From Sphingopyxis sp. JAI128 (GTDB taxonomy: Bacteria > Pseudomonadota > Alphaproteobacteria > Sphingomonadales > Sphingomonadaceae): a stretch of DNA of 64,000 bases. How positions within the stretch are numbered: the first letter of the stretch is position 1; each line of letters begins with the position of its first letter. The notes beneath the pieces are model-generated. The model was given only the letters and a program-made list of their open reading frames with translations. It was not told the DNA's origin and searched no databases. Of the stretch, positions 26,268 to 35,378 are shown in pieces. The stretch is taken from NCBI RefSeq assembly GCF_014207235.1, contig NZ_JACHDA010000001.1:496001-560000 (forward strand), given 5' to 3'. A program made the translations under genes and the position numbers.

Positions 26268-26858
26268 ATGGCGCGCATGTTCAACGACCGCTCCTCGCTC
26301 CTCGCCCACCTCGCCACGCGCCGTTCGGGCAAGGCCCGCGACATGATATCGCCGGGTCCTGACGCAGCGCAGCTCAGGGACATCATCGCGCTCGCGCTGC
26401 GCACCCCCGACCATGGCAAGCTCGCCCCTTGGCGGATCGTCACGATCGCCGACGACCAGCGCGAAGCCTTCGCCGCGCTGCTCAAGGCAAGCTGGGTAAA
26501 GGAAAACCCCGGCGCGGCGGGCGTAGACCTGTCGGCGCTCGACCAATTCGCGCATCAGGCACCGACGCTGCTCGTGCTGCTTTCGACGCCGGTCGCGGGG
26601 AGCAAGATCCCGGTCTGGGAGCAACAGATGTCGGCGGGCGCGGTGGGGATGAACCTGCTCCACGCCGCGCACGCCCATGGTTTCGTCGGCAGCTGGCTCA
26701 CCGGCTGGGCCGCCTATAATTCCGATGTTGCCGCGGCCTTCGGTGCGCGCGACGGCGATACGATCGTGGGCTATTTCTTCCTCGGCACCGCGGGCCGCGC
26801 GCTCGACGAACGCCCGCGCCCCGAATATGACGATACTGTCCGCGCTTGGGAAATTTAA
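26268..26858 (+). CDS. Nitroreductase family protein (YdjA-like)
   Basis: A 196-residue FMN-dependent oxidoreductase of the short YdjA type. It has RRSGKARDMI and TPDHGKLAPWRIV, which hold flavin-contacting residues, and GMNLLHAAHAHGFVGSWLTGW in the C-terminal half. Members reduce quinones or nitro compounds with NAD(P)H; the natural substrate is unknown. AAAGG lies four bases before ATG 26268; ATG 26277 is an alternative. It is divergent from the peptide transporter. Confidence 0.88.
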   Translation: MARMFNDRSSLLAHLATRRSGKARDMISPGPDAAQLRDIIALALRTPDHGKLAPWRIVTIADDQREAFAALLKASWVKENPGAAGVDLSALDQFAHQAPTLLVLLSTPVAGSKIPVWEQQMSAGAVGMNLLHAAHAHGFVGSWLTGWAAYNSDVAAAFGARDGDTIVGYFFLGTAGRALDERPRPEYDDTVRAWEI

Positions 26859-26865
26859 TTTCGTC

Positions 26866-26885
26866 GTTATGGTATACTTTGTAAC
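26866..26885. promoter_or_regulatory. Possible promoter/operator of the GntR gene
   Basis: GTTA...TAAC arms flank the sequence ATGGTATACTTTG; inside it TATACT (26873-26878) is a good -10 hexamer. The dyad lies 45 bases before the GntR gene. Short YtrA-type regulators usually repress their own promoters, so self-regulation is likely by inference. Confidence 0.4.
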
Positions 26886-26929
26886 GGAACGAATTTGACT
26901 GTGCTGCTGTCTTATGGCATTAAGGCGGC

Positions 26930-27277
26930 ATGCTCGATCAGTCCAAACCCGTATACCAACGTTTGCGCGACGTCATCGCCAATGCGATCCTCGACGGCAG
27001 TTTTCGCGACGGCGACATGCTCCCCTCGGTTCGCTCGCTCGCGGCCGAGGAAGGCGCCAACCCGCTGACGGTCGCCAAGGCGTACCAGACATTTCAGGAC
27101 GAAGGGCTGGTCACGGTCAAGCGCGGGGTCGGCATGTTCGTCGCCGAAGGGGCGACCGAACGGCTGCGCGACCTGATGCGCGCGGATTTCCTGACCAATG
27201 TGTGGCCCCCCGTCGCCCAGCAGATGCGCCGCATCGGCCTTGACGCCCGGACGCTGCTCGATCTGACCGAGGCGTAA
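26930..27277 (+). CDS. GntR-family regulator, short YtrA type
   Basis: A 115-residue transcription factor. The winged helix (YQRLRDVIANAILDGSF, then MLPSVRSLAAEEGANPLTV) is followed by a short helical dimerisation tail, not a ligand-binding domain, as in the YtrA group. AAGG precedes the start. YtrA proteins normally control an ABC transporter gene next to them; here the following genes are not a transporter, so the target is elsewhere or is the regulator itself. Confidence 0.87.
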   Translation: MLDQSKPVYQRLRDVIANAILDGSFRDGDMLPSVRSLAAEEGANPLTVAKAYQTFQDEGLVTVKRGVGMFVAEGATERLRDLMRADFLTNVWPPVAQQMRRIGLDARTLLDLTEA

Positions 27278-27301
27278 GCCGTCCCTCGGCTTCGGGGTGG
27301 G

Positions 27302-27365
27302 GAACCGACGGTGCAGCCCCCCTCCACCACCGCTTCGCGGCGGTCCCCCTCCCCATGGCTGCGCC
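27302..27365. repeat. Intergenic C-rich repeat with a small hairpin
   Basis: Runs of CCCCCCTCC flank the hairpin ACCGC-TTCGCG-GCGGT (27329-27344). Sequences of the form CCCCTCCACC...GGTCCCCCTCCCC are frequent intergenic repeats in sphingomonads (recalled, not searched). It separates the convergent GntR and TPR genes. Confidence 0.5.
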
Positions 27366-27414
27366 ACAGGGAGGACTTTATGTCCGCAACCAGTCGAAAC
27401 CGGCTATCCCCTGC

Positions 27415-29259
27415 CTACCGGCCGATCTGCGCCGCCTTGTCGCGCAAATCCGCCGCGGCCTGGCGCTCCCCTCGCCGGTCGAGCAGGCCCGCATAAAATT
27501 CCATGATCCCGGCATTGAGCGGCTGCAACCGGTACGCCCGATCGATCAGCGGCAGCGCGCGCCGGTCGTCGTCCTTGGCGGCCCAGGCGCGCGCCAATTC
27601 GCGCAGGATCACCACGTCGCGATTGCCGATCCGGCTGCGCACCCGCTCGAAATGTGCGATCGCCTGGTCCCAGCGCTCCAGGTCCATCGCCAGATGCCCG
27701 GCCAGCCGATCGGCGGCGATACTCGATGGCTGGCTGTCGCGCAGCGCCAGGATGGCCGCACCCGATCCCGCGACATCGCCCGCCCGGAACAAGGCATTGG
27801 CAAGTCGCAAGGTCGTCCGCTCGCCGGCGTCAAGGTCGCGCGCGGCGCGATAGGCCTGCACCGCAAGCTCGTAGCGCCCGCCGGCGAGTGCCGCGTCGCC
27901 AAGCAGGATATGTGCGTCGGCAACGCCGCGGTTCGCGTCGCGCAGCCGCATCGCGCGCTCGATCGCGCTGCTGCTGTTCCCGCTCGATATGTCGGCCGAA
28001 ATCGCCGGGATCACTTTTGCCGGATCGAGCGGCGCATTGTCGGCCGCCATCGTCAGCAGGCCATAATCATTGTTCGCGGCAAAGGGCACCGCCTCGCCGC
28101 GCGTCAGCATCGCTGCGCGTGCCAGATAATCGGCGGCTTCGCCGCCCCGCCCCAGTTCGGAGGCGGCGCGCGCGGCGAGCAGCAGCGACCAGCTGTCGGC
28201 ATCGGGCCGGTCGACGATGGGCGCCAGCGCCTCGATCGCGCCGTCGGCATCGCCGTCGGCCCAGTTGGCGGCCGCGAGGATACGGTGCGCGCTGAAATTC
28301 TGCGGCTGCTGCGTGATCAGCCGGTCGGCCCAGGTCGCGGCGACCGCTTCGCCGCCCAGTTCCAGTTCGACGATCGCGCTCAACAGCATGAACGACGGCT
28401 GGTCGTCGAGTTCGCCGCGCGTTCGCTGGAGCAGGCTGCGCGCCAGCCTGTAATTGTCGGCGCGCGCCGCGAGCACGGCTTGCAGGTAAAAAAGGCGCGG
28501 GTCGCGCGGGACGAGCGTTGCGGCATGGCGGAGCGCAGCCAGCATGTCGCGATACCGGCCGAGGTCGCCGAGCGTCGCCGCCTGTTCGATCAGCGCGTCG
28601 GCATTGTCGGGATCGGCAGCGAGCGCGCGGTCGTACCAGTCGAGTGAGGCGTTGAGGCCGTCTTCGGTGCGGACAAGGTTCGCCTTGAACGCCAGCGCGG
28701 CGCTGTTCGCCTTGTTGAGTTCGATCGCATAATCGACCGCGTCGCGCGCGCCGAGCGTGTCGGCATTGGCATCGCGGAACCGCGCGACATCGACCCACAG
28801 CGCCGCGTCGCGCGGCAGTTCGTGAACCGCGCGGTCATAGGCCTCGCGCGCCGCGCCGAGGTCGCCGTTTTCCAGATGGACGTCGCCCGCGACCCACGCC
28901 GCCTCGCCGATCATCTCGGGAATGATCGGCCCGGCATCGATCGTCTGGAGCGCCCGCGCGCTCGCGCCCTGCATGGCATAGGCCCGCGCGAGCAGCGGAC
29001 GCAGCGCCGCTTCTTTCGCTCCCGCCGCCAGCGCGCCCTTGACCGCCGCCTCGGCGCCGACGCCGTCACCCAGCCGGATCGCGACGCGCGCCAGTTCGAC
29101 GCGCTCGGCGATCGCCTGGGGATTCTCGCGGATCGCCTCTTGCAATTCGGCGCGCCGCTCCTCGAACGCGCGGCGCGGCGCGGGGGCACCGCCCCCATCG
29201 CACCCTGCGAGGAACGCCGCGATCAGCAGCGTGCCGGTCCAGGAACGGAGCGAGCGCAC
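27415..29259 (-). CDS. TPR-repeat lipoprotein of the exopolysaccharide cluster
   Basis: A 614-residue lipoprotein. The signal ends with the lipobox FLAGC at about 20; the rest is a run of tetratricopeptide-like helices, for example AWVAGDVHLENGDLGAAREA and DAHILLGDAALAGGRYELAV. It starts with GTG directly after the PrsR stop, and therefore is coupled to it. TPR lipoproteins of this kind (PrsT-like) occur with XrtA/PEP-CTERM polysaccharide systems and are thought to scaffold export. The protein is shorter than PrsT as I recall it, so I leave the symbol blank. Confidence 0.82.
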   Translation of the reverse strand: MRSLRSWTGTLLIAAFLAGCDGGGAPAPRRAFEERRAELQEAIRENPQAIAERVELARVAIRLGDGVGAEAAVKGALAAGAKEAALRPLLARAYAMQGASARALQTIDAGPIIPEMIGEAAWVAGDVHLENGDLGAAREAYDRAVHELPRDAALWVDVARFRDANADTLGARDAVDYAIELNKANSAALAFKANLVRTEDGLNASLDWYDRALAADPDNADALIEQAATLGDLGRYRDMLAALRHAATLVPRDPRLFYLQAVLAARADNYRLARSLLQRTRGELDDQPSFMLLSAIVELELGGEAVAATWADRLITQQPQNFSAHRILAAANWADGDADGAIEALAPIVDRPDADSWSLLLAARAASELGRGGEAADYLARAAMLTRGEAVPFAANNDYGLLTMAADNAPLDPAKVIPAISADISSGNSSSAIERAMRLRDANRGVADAHILLGDAALAGGRYELAVQAYRAARDLDAGERTTLRLANALFRAGDVAGSGAAILALRDSQPSSIAADRLAGHLAMDLERWDQAIAHFERVRSRIGNRDVVILRELARAWAAKDDDRRALPLIDRAYRLQPLNAGIMEFYAGLLDRRGERQAAADLRDKAAQIGR

Positions 29260-30654
29260 TCAGGCCTGCATCCGATATTGTTTGAGCAGGTCGTACAGCG
29301 TCGGGCGGCTGATCCCCAGCAGCTTGGCGGCGAGCGAGATATTGCCCTCGCTCTGCGTCATCGCGCGGCGGATCGCGACCCGGTCGGCCGCCTCGCGCGC
29401 GCCGCGCAGGTTCAGCCACGCCTCGTCGCCCCCCTCGCCGCTTTCGCTGCCCGCCATATCGAGATCCTCGCGCATCACCAGCTTGCCGTCGGCCATGATA
29501 ACGGCGCGCTTGATGCGATTTTCAAGTTCGCGCACATTGCCCGGCCAGCGCGCCTCGTCGATCGCCTGCAACGCATCCGGCGCAAAGCCGCGCACGCCGG
29601 GGTTCATGTCGGGCGCATATTGATGGAGGAAGTGCCGCGCGAGCAGCACCGCATCGCCCGGCCGCTCGGCCAGCGACGGTATCTTCACCACCATTTCGGC
29701 GAGCCGGTAATAGAGATCGTCGCGGAAACTTTGTTCGGCGATCATCGCATCGAGGTCGCGGTGCGTCGCGCAGACGATGCGTGTATCGACGGCGATCGGC
29801 TTGCGCCCGCCGATCCGCTCGATCGTGCGCTCCTGCAGAAAGCGCAGCAATTTTACCTGCAAGGGCAGCGGGATGTCGCCGACTTCGTCGAGGAAGAGCG
29901 TGCCGCCATGCGCGAGCTCGATCTTGCCTTCGGTCGTCTTTACTGCCCCGGTAAACGCCCCCTTCTCGTGCCCGAACAGCTCGCTTTCGAGCAGGTTTTC
30001 GGGGATGGCGGCGCAGTTGATCGCGACGAACGCGCCGTCGCGCCGCGTGCTCGCTTCGTGCAGGCCGCGCGCGAGCAGCTCCTTGCCCGTCCCGCTGGCG
30101 CCGAGTAGCATCACCGACACGTCGAGGTTCGCGACGCGTTCGATGGTGCGCGCGACTTTCAACATTTCGGGGGCGCCGGTGATCATCCCGCCGAGCGTGC
30201 GGTTGTCGCTGGTCCCCTGCTGCGCCAGCCGGGCATTTTCGGCTTCGAGCTCGCGCACATGAAAGGCGCGTGCGACGATCAGGCCCAGTTCCTCGATATT
30301 GATCGGTTTCTGGTAGAAATCCCACGCGCCGCTGGCGATGGCGGTCAGCGCGCTCGCGCGCTCGCCATGCCCTGATACGACGATCACCTTCGTATCGGGC
30401 TTCGCCTCGGCGATCGCCTTCAGCGTCCGGAACCCCTCGCGCGTACCGTCGGGATCGGGTGGCAGCCCCAGGTCGAGTGTGACGACGTCGGGCTCCTCGG
30501 CGCGCAGCAATTCGATCGCGGTATCATGGTCGCCCGCGACGAACACCCGATAATCCTCATAGGCCCATTTAAGCTGCGCCTGCAGCCCGGGATCGTCCTC
30601 GACCACAAGCAATGTGCGGATATCGACCCCCGCCTCCCTTGTTTCCGCACTCAT
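29260..30654 (-). CDS. prsR: PrsR-type sigma-54-dependent response regulator
   Basis: A 464-residue activator with a receiver domain (VVEDDPGLQAQLKW, Asp in VVTLDLGLP), an AAA+ domain (Walker A GASGTGKELLARG, GAFTGA near residue 233, Walker B GGTLFLDEVGD) and a C-terminal Fis-type helix-turn-helix (NISLAAKLLGISRPTLYDLL). GAFTGA means it should contact sigma-54. Start ATG 30654 overlaps the kinase stop (ATGA). With PrsK it matches the two-component pair of PEP-CTERM/XrtA loci, which controls EPS and PEP-CTERM protein genes. Confidence 0.9.
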   Translation of the reverse strand: MSAETREAGVDIRTLLVVEDDPGLQAQLKWAYEDYRVFVAGDHDTAIELLRAEEPDVVTLDLGLPPDPDGTREGFRTLKAIAEAKPDTKVIVVSGHGERASALTAIASGAWDFYQKPINIEELGLIVARAFHVRELEAENARLAQQGTSDNRTLGGMITGAPEMLKVARTIERVANLDVSVMLLGASGTGKELLARGLHEASTRRDGAFVAINCAAIPENLLESELFGHEKGAFTGAVKTTEGKIELAHGGTLFLDEVGDIPLPLQVKLLRFLQERTIERIGGRKPIAVDTRIVCATHRDLDAMIAEQSFRDDLYYRLAEMVVKIPSLAERPGDAVLLARHFLHQYAPDMNPGVRGFAPDALQAIDEARWPGNVRELENRIKRAVIMADGKLVMREDLDMAGSESGEGGDEAWLNLRGAREAADRVAIRRAMTQSEGNISLAAKLLGISRPTLYDLLKQYRMQA

Positions 30655-32768
30655 TTCGATCCCACTTTCATCATGCGCGGGTCGATGCCCGCTTCGCCCT
30701 GCGCGTCGGCAAGCGGCAGCCACAGCGTGAAGTCGCTGCCTTGGCCGGGCTCGCTCGCTACGTCGATCGCACCGCCCATTGCCTGGGCGATCTGCAAGGC
30801 TTCAAAGGCACCCAGCCCGAATCCCGCATCCTTCGTCGACACGAAGGGTTTGAACAATTCGTCGCGAATGAAATCGCGAGTCATGCCGCACCCTTGGTCG
30901 ATCACGTCGATCCGCACCCGCCCCTGTTCGGCGACCGCGACAAGCTGCACCGGCGTTTCGGGCGCCGATGCATCGACCGCATTGGTGACGAGGTGCTGAA
31001 CGACCTGGCGGATTGATCCCCTGTCGCCCCAGGCGGCGAGCCCCGCCTGGCAACCGACGAACAGCGCGCGGCGCGGACGCACCTCGGCGGCGACGTCGGC
31101 CAGCAACGGCTCGATCAGTACCCGCCCGGCCTCCGCTGCGGGGCCGCGCTCGCGCGGCGACAGGCGGACGAGCAGGTCCGAGAGCCGCCCCGCCGAAATC
31201 TTCAGCGTTTCGACCATGTCGGCGCGAAAATCGGGTTTGTCGGCATGCCGTTCGGCGTTGCGCGCAAGCAGGCCGATCTGGCTCGCCAGATTCTTGATGT
31301 CGTGCATGATGAAGGCAAAGCGGCGATTGAACTCGTCGAAACGCCGCGCCTCGGACAGCGCCTGCTGGCTCTGCGATTCGGCAAGGTAGCTCGCTGCCTG
31401 CTGGCCCGCGATGCGCAGCACGTCGAGGTCTTCCCAATCGAGCGCGCGCGACACCGGCGGGCGGTGGAGCACGACGACCGCGATCATCCGCTGGAAATGC
31501 ACGACGGGCACCACGACCCAGGCGCGATTGTCGGCGATCAGCCAGTCCGGGATCGCAAGATCCTGCGCCGGCTGGCCGCGCCGCTGGGCGTCGAGGTCGA
31601 CGATATGCCGCGATTCCTGCAGCATGAACGCCGACCGCAATGACAGCGTCGCATCCTCGTCGATCCCCGCCGGCCAGCGCCATTGTTCCGCGACGCGAAA
31701 GCCGCCCCTCGCAGCCGGCAGCATCAGCCACGCGCCGGGGCTGCCTGTCAGTTCGGCGAGCGCCTTTGCGACGCGGCGGTAAAGATTGCCGTCGTCTTCG
31801 CCGTCGCCCTTGGCCCCTTGCCCCAGCGTCGCGGTGAACCGCATCCATTCGGTACGATAATCGTAGCGATGCTCGAAAAAATGCTTGGAAATCATAACCG
31901 ACAGCCACGCGCGCGCGCGCGCCGACGCCAATAATATGCCGCCGGTCCCCAACGCCACGACCAGCGACGTCGCCTGCGCCAGTTCGGTATAATCGCCGCC
32001 GATCATCCGCGCCACGGCGCCGGTCAGCCCGATCAGCACCAGATAGGCGGCGCCGCCGAGCAGCAGCAGTGTGCGCATCGCGGCGGTACGCGACAGCTGC
32101 ATCCGTTCGCGGCCGGCATCCATCGCCGCCACGACATAAGTCGGCAGGACAAGCAGCGCGACGGCGGGCAACAGCTGGATCAGCGTCGATGCCGTCTCGC
32201 CCGTCAGCGCGCCGATCAGCTGCACATTGAGTTCATACGCCCACAGCATCGCAAAGCCGCCGGCGACCGCCATCATCGGCATGCGTTGCCCCGCACCGGC
32301 ACGGCGCACCCCGCTGTCGACGATCAGTAGCCCGCCGACCGCCACCAGCATCGCGCCGACGGTCAGCGTCGGCGTCATCCACGGGAAGGCCGCCGCCCCC
32401 GCGCGCAAATAGGCCGCGCCGCCCAGCAGCAGCGCGAACAGGTCGATCGTCACGAGCATCCACAGGATCACCCGCTGCGGCCGCGACATCGGCGCGCTCG
32501 CCGACCAGAAGGTTCCCGACAGCCAGAACAGCATCGCCAGGTCGCGAAGCGACTGGATGACAAGCGCCTGCGACGATCCCGGGGAAAAGGCATAAAGCGC
32601 GCCGCACCATATCGCGGTCGCGGCCGCCGCCAGCGCCAGCCGGCGCGGCACGGGCGTCGGCGCAGCCATGCGTGCCGGCGGTCGCGCCGCCAACCACAGG
32701 GCGACCCCGGCAAAGCCCGCAAGGGCCATCATCGACAGGAATTGGGACAGGCTCACGAGCGCGGTCAT
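30651..32768 (-). CDS. prsK: PrsK-type membrane histidine kinase
   Basis: A 705-residue kinase. About nine to ten transmembrane helices fill the first 290 residues. A GAF-like region follows, then the H-box FAFIMHDIKNLASQIG near residue 488 and a HATPase domain with DQGCGMT and FGLGAFEALQIAQAMGG. This long membrane-plus-GAF layout is that of PrsK. It lies between the sugar transferase gene (four bases upstream) and prsR (four-base overlap), so the four genes are an operon. The signal is unknown. Confidence 0.9.
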   Translation of the reverse strand: MTALVSLSQFLSMMALAGFAGVALWLAARPPARMAAPTPVPRRLALAAAATAIWCGALYAFSPGSSQALVIQSLRDLAMLFWLSGTFWSASAPMSRPQRVILWMLVTIDLFALLLGGAAYLRAGAAAFPWMTPTLTVGAMLVAVGGLLIVDSGVRRAGAGQRMPMMAVAGGFAMLWAYELNVQLIGALTGETASTLIQLLPAVALLVLPTYVVAAMDAGRERMQLSRTAAMRTLLLLGGAAYLVLIGLTGAVARMIGGDYTELAQATSLVVALGTGGILLASARARAWLSVMISKHFFEHRYDYRTEWMRFTATLGQGAKGDGEDDGNLYRRVAKALAELTGSPGAWLMLPAARGGFRVAEQWRWPAGIDEDATLSLRSAFMLQESRHIVDLDAQRRGQPAQDLAIPDWLIADNRAWVVVPVVHFQRMIAVVVLHRPPVSRALDWEDLDVLRIAGQQAASYLAESQSQQALSEARRFDEFNRRFAFIMHDIKNLASQIGLLARNAERHADKPDFRADMVETLKISAGRLSDLLVRLSPRERGPAAEAGRVLIEPLLADVAAEVRPRRALFVGCQAGLAAWGDRGSIRQVVQHLVTNAVDASAPETPVQLVAVAEQGRVRIDVIDQGCGMTRDFIRDELFKPFVSTKDAGFGLGAFEALQIAQAMGGAIDVASEPGQGSDFTLWLPLADAQGEAGIDPRMMKVGSK

Positions 32769-32772
32769 GGCG

Positions 32773-34161
32773 TCAACGCGCGCCGTCCGGCCACAGCACG
32801 ACGCGCACCGTCTGGAGCAGGATCAACAGGTCGAGAAAGGGCGAGTAATTTTTGGCGTAATAAAGGTCATATTCCAGCTTGACCCGCGCGTCCTCGACCG
32901 ACGCCCCATAAGGATAGTTGATCTGCGCCCAGCCCGTCAGTCCGGGCTTCACCATATGGCGCTCGGCATAATAGGGCAGCTTCTGTTCAAGCTCCTCGAC
33001 AAAGCTCGGCCGTTCGGGGCGCGGGCCAACGAAGCTCATATCGCCTTTCAGCACGCACCAGGTCTGCGGCAGTTCGTCGATGCGCAGCTTGCGGATCACC
33101 CGGCCAACGCGAGTCACGCGCGGGTCGTTCTTGCTCGCCCACACCGCCTTGCCCGCGGCTTCGGCGTCGGTGCGCATCGACCGGATTTTGAAGATTTCAT
33201 AGGTTTCGCCGAACAGTCCGACGCGCGGCTGCCGATAGAAAACCGGCCCGCGGCTGTCGAGTTTCACCGCGATCGCCGCCACGATAACGATCGGTAGGCC
33301 GATTACCAGCACGCACAGGCTGGCAAGGATGTCGAACAATCGCTTGCCGACCTTGGAAATCCGCTGCCCCGCCGAAAAGCCGTCGGAAAAAATCAACCCG
33401 CTTGGATTAGTGGTCGCCAGGTCGACGCGCCCCGTTTCGCGTTCGATGAAGCTCGCAATATCGTTGACATGCACTCCGGTCGTCTTGACGCGCAGCAGGT
33501 CGTTCAGCGGCAAGGTGTTGCGCCGTTCCTCGAGCGCGAGCACCACCTCGCCCGCCCGCAGCGAGAGGACATGATCCGACAGATTCTCGATCGCCTCGCG
33601 CGGGATCGCGCCCGGCACCGTCTTTTCGATCCCGCTCATCGCGACGAAGCCGACCATTTCCAGCCCGCTTCCGGGTTCGCGCGCCAGCGCAGCGAGCCGC
33701 GCCGCGCGCGGCCCCGCGCCAAGCACGAGGATGCGGCGGCGAAAGGCGTCGGCGCCCGCCGACTGGGTGAGCGCCAGCCGGATGACGAACAACGCTGCGA
33801 TCGCGAACACCATCGCATAGAGGCTGTTCGCGCGCCACAGCGTCGCGGTCGGCAGCAGGAACCCCAGCACCGACAGGAAAATCACGCCCAGCGAAATCGC
33901 GGCGAGCAGGCGCGCGGTGGCAAAGCGCATCGACCGCAGCCCTTCGTTCCCGTACATGCCCGTCGCCATCATCGCGAGCGAGTTGGCGATGCCGAAGGTG
34001 ACGAGCGGCAGCCAGCGGTTGCCCAGTGGCCCGGCGTCGAACCCCGCCTGACGCGCATAAAGATGCCACGCCCCCTCGGCCGAGATGAGCAGCGCGACGA
34101 ACTCGATCAGCGCCAGCCAGACGACGGCGTGCGGGACATAATGTTTGAACAGCCGGAACAT
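32773..34161 (-). CDS. XrtA/PEP-CTERM-type undecaprenyl-phosphate sugar transferase
   Basis: A 462-residue polyprenol-phosphate glycosyltransferase that starts a polysaccharide repeat unit at the inner membrane. The N-terminal half has four or five helices and a nucleotide-binding-like domain (RRILVLGAGPRAARLA). The C-terminal catalytic domain has KRLFDILASLCVLVIGLPIV, KIRSMRTDAE, RKLRIDELPQ and SFVGPRPERP. Its placement beside prsK and prsR fits the glycosyltransferase of XrtA systems. manC, which makes GDP-mannose, is divergent, in line with a mannose-containing polymer. Confidence 0.92.
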   Translation of the reverse strand: MFRLFKHYVPHAVVWLALIEFVALLISAEGAWHLYARQAGFDAGPLGNRWLPLVTFGIANSLAMMATGMYGNEGLRSMRFATARLLAAISLGVIFLSVLGFLLPTATLWRANSLYAMVFAIAALFVIRLALTQSAGADAFRRRILVLGAGPRAARLAALAREPGSGLEMVGFVAMSGIEKTVPGAIPREAIENLSDHVLSLRAGEVVLALEERRNTLPLNDLLRVKTTGVHVNDIASFIERETGRVDLATTNPSGLIFSDGFSAGQRISKVGKRLFDILASLCVLVIGLPIVIVAAIAVKLDSRGPVFYRQPRVGLFGETYEIFKIRSMRTDAEAAGKAVWASKNDPRVTRVGRVIRKLRIDELPQTWCVLKGDMSFVGPRPERPSFVEELEQKLPYYAERHMVKPGLTGWAQINYPYGASVEDARVKLEYDLYYAKNYSPFLDLLILLQTVRVVLWPDGAR

Positions 34162-34327
34162 CTTATCGCGGGACCCTTTCGCCCGCGCGATACTACAGCC
34201 GAGGCGTCAACTGTCGGTTAATTTTACACTTATCATTTGCTTCTTCCGGCGGCCACATCACAGCCGCCGCGCATGCTCACCCCATCTTATCGCTTGCCCC
34301 CCCGGCAGGGGGCGATAGACCTGCCTT

Positions 34328-35374
34328 ATGACCTTGATGATCCAGCCCGTTATTTTGTGCGGGGGTGCCGGGACGCGCCTCTGGCCCGAATCGCGGGGAA
34401 CGCGCGCCAAGCAGTTCCTACTCCTCCACGGCCGGCGCAGCCTGTTCCGCCAGACGGTCGAACGTACCCCCGCCGGACCCGATTTCCTGCCCCCCATCGT
34501 GCTGTGCGGCGATGGGCATGTCGCGATGGTCCGCGAACAGATGGGCGACCGCGAGGAACAGTTGCTCGTCGAACCGATGCCCCGTAACACCGCCGCCGCA
34601 ATTGCGCTCGCCGTCGCGCAGGCCGACGCCGATACGCTGCTCCTCGTCATGCCGAGCGACCATGTCATCTCCGACGTCGCGGCCTTTCACGCCGCGATCG
34701 CCAAGGGCGTGCATCTCGCGCAACGCGACTGGCTCGTCACCTTCGGTATCACGCCCGACCGGCCCGAAACCGGTTTTGGCTATATCGCTGCGGGCCGGCC
34801 GCTCGGCGATGGCGACGAAAATTGGGGCTTCGCGGTCGATCGCTTCGTCGAAAAGCCGCCGCTCGTCGATGCCGAGGCGATGCTTGCGGCGGGTGGTTAC
34901 AGCTGGAACGCCGGGATTTTCCTGTTCCGCGCGGCGAGGATGCGCGATGCGATGCTGACACATTGCCGCCCGATTTTCGAAGCGGCGGACAAGGCGATCG
35001 CGGCGGGCATGCGCGACGGCGATGCGCTCTATGCCGACGCGATCGAATTTGCGAAAGCGTCTTCGGATTCCATCGATTATGCCGTGATGGAAAAGGATGA
35101 TCGCGTCGCCGTCGTCCCCGCGGCGATGGGCTGGTCCGATCTTGGGTGCTGGCACACGATCCATGCGCTCGCCGAAAAGGACGATGCCGACAATGCCGTA
35201 ACGGGCGACGCCTTTCTCCACGAAAGCCGCGGCAATCTCGTCCGCGCGGGCGACAAGCGCGTGTCGATACTCGGCATGGACAATATCGCGGTCATCGTCG
35301 ACGGCGACGATATATTGGTCATCCCGCTCGAACGGTCGCAGGAGGTTCGCGCGGCGGCAAAGGCGCGCGAATAG
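34328..35374 (+). CDS. manC: Mannose-1-phosphate guanylyltransferase
   Basis: A 348-residue cytoplasmic enzyme forming GDP-mannose from mannose-1-phosphate and GTP. The nucleotidyl motif LCGGAGTRLWPESR and KQFLLL are intact at the N terminus; FVEKP and NAGIFLFR are the later motifs. It lacks the C-terminal phosphomannose isomerase domain of the long form. No clear ribosome site is seen at ATG 34328; ATG 34337 is possible. It is divergent from the sugar transferase operon, and an AraC gene follows four bases later. Confidence 0.94.
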   Translation: MTLMIQPVILCGGAGTRLWPESRGTRAKQFLLLHGRRSLFRQTVERTPAGPDFLPPIVLCGDGHVAMVREQMGDREEQLLVEPMPRNTAAAIALAVAQADADTLLLVMPSDHVISDVAAFHAAIAKGVHLAQRDWLVTFGITPDRPETGFGYIAAGRPLGDGDENWGFAVDRFVEKPPLVDAEAMLAAGGYSWNAGIFLFRAARMRDAMLTHCRPIFEAADKAIAAGMRDGDALYADAIEFAKASSDSIDYAVMEKDDRVAVVPAAMGWSDLGCWHTIHALAEKDDADNAVTGDAFLHESRGNLVRAGDKRVSILGMDNIAVIVDGDDILVIPLERSQEVRAAAKARE

Positions 35375-35378
35375 GATC

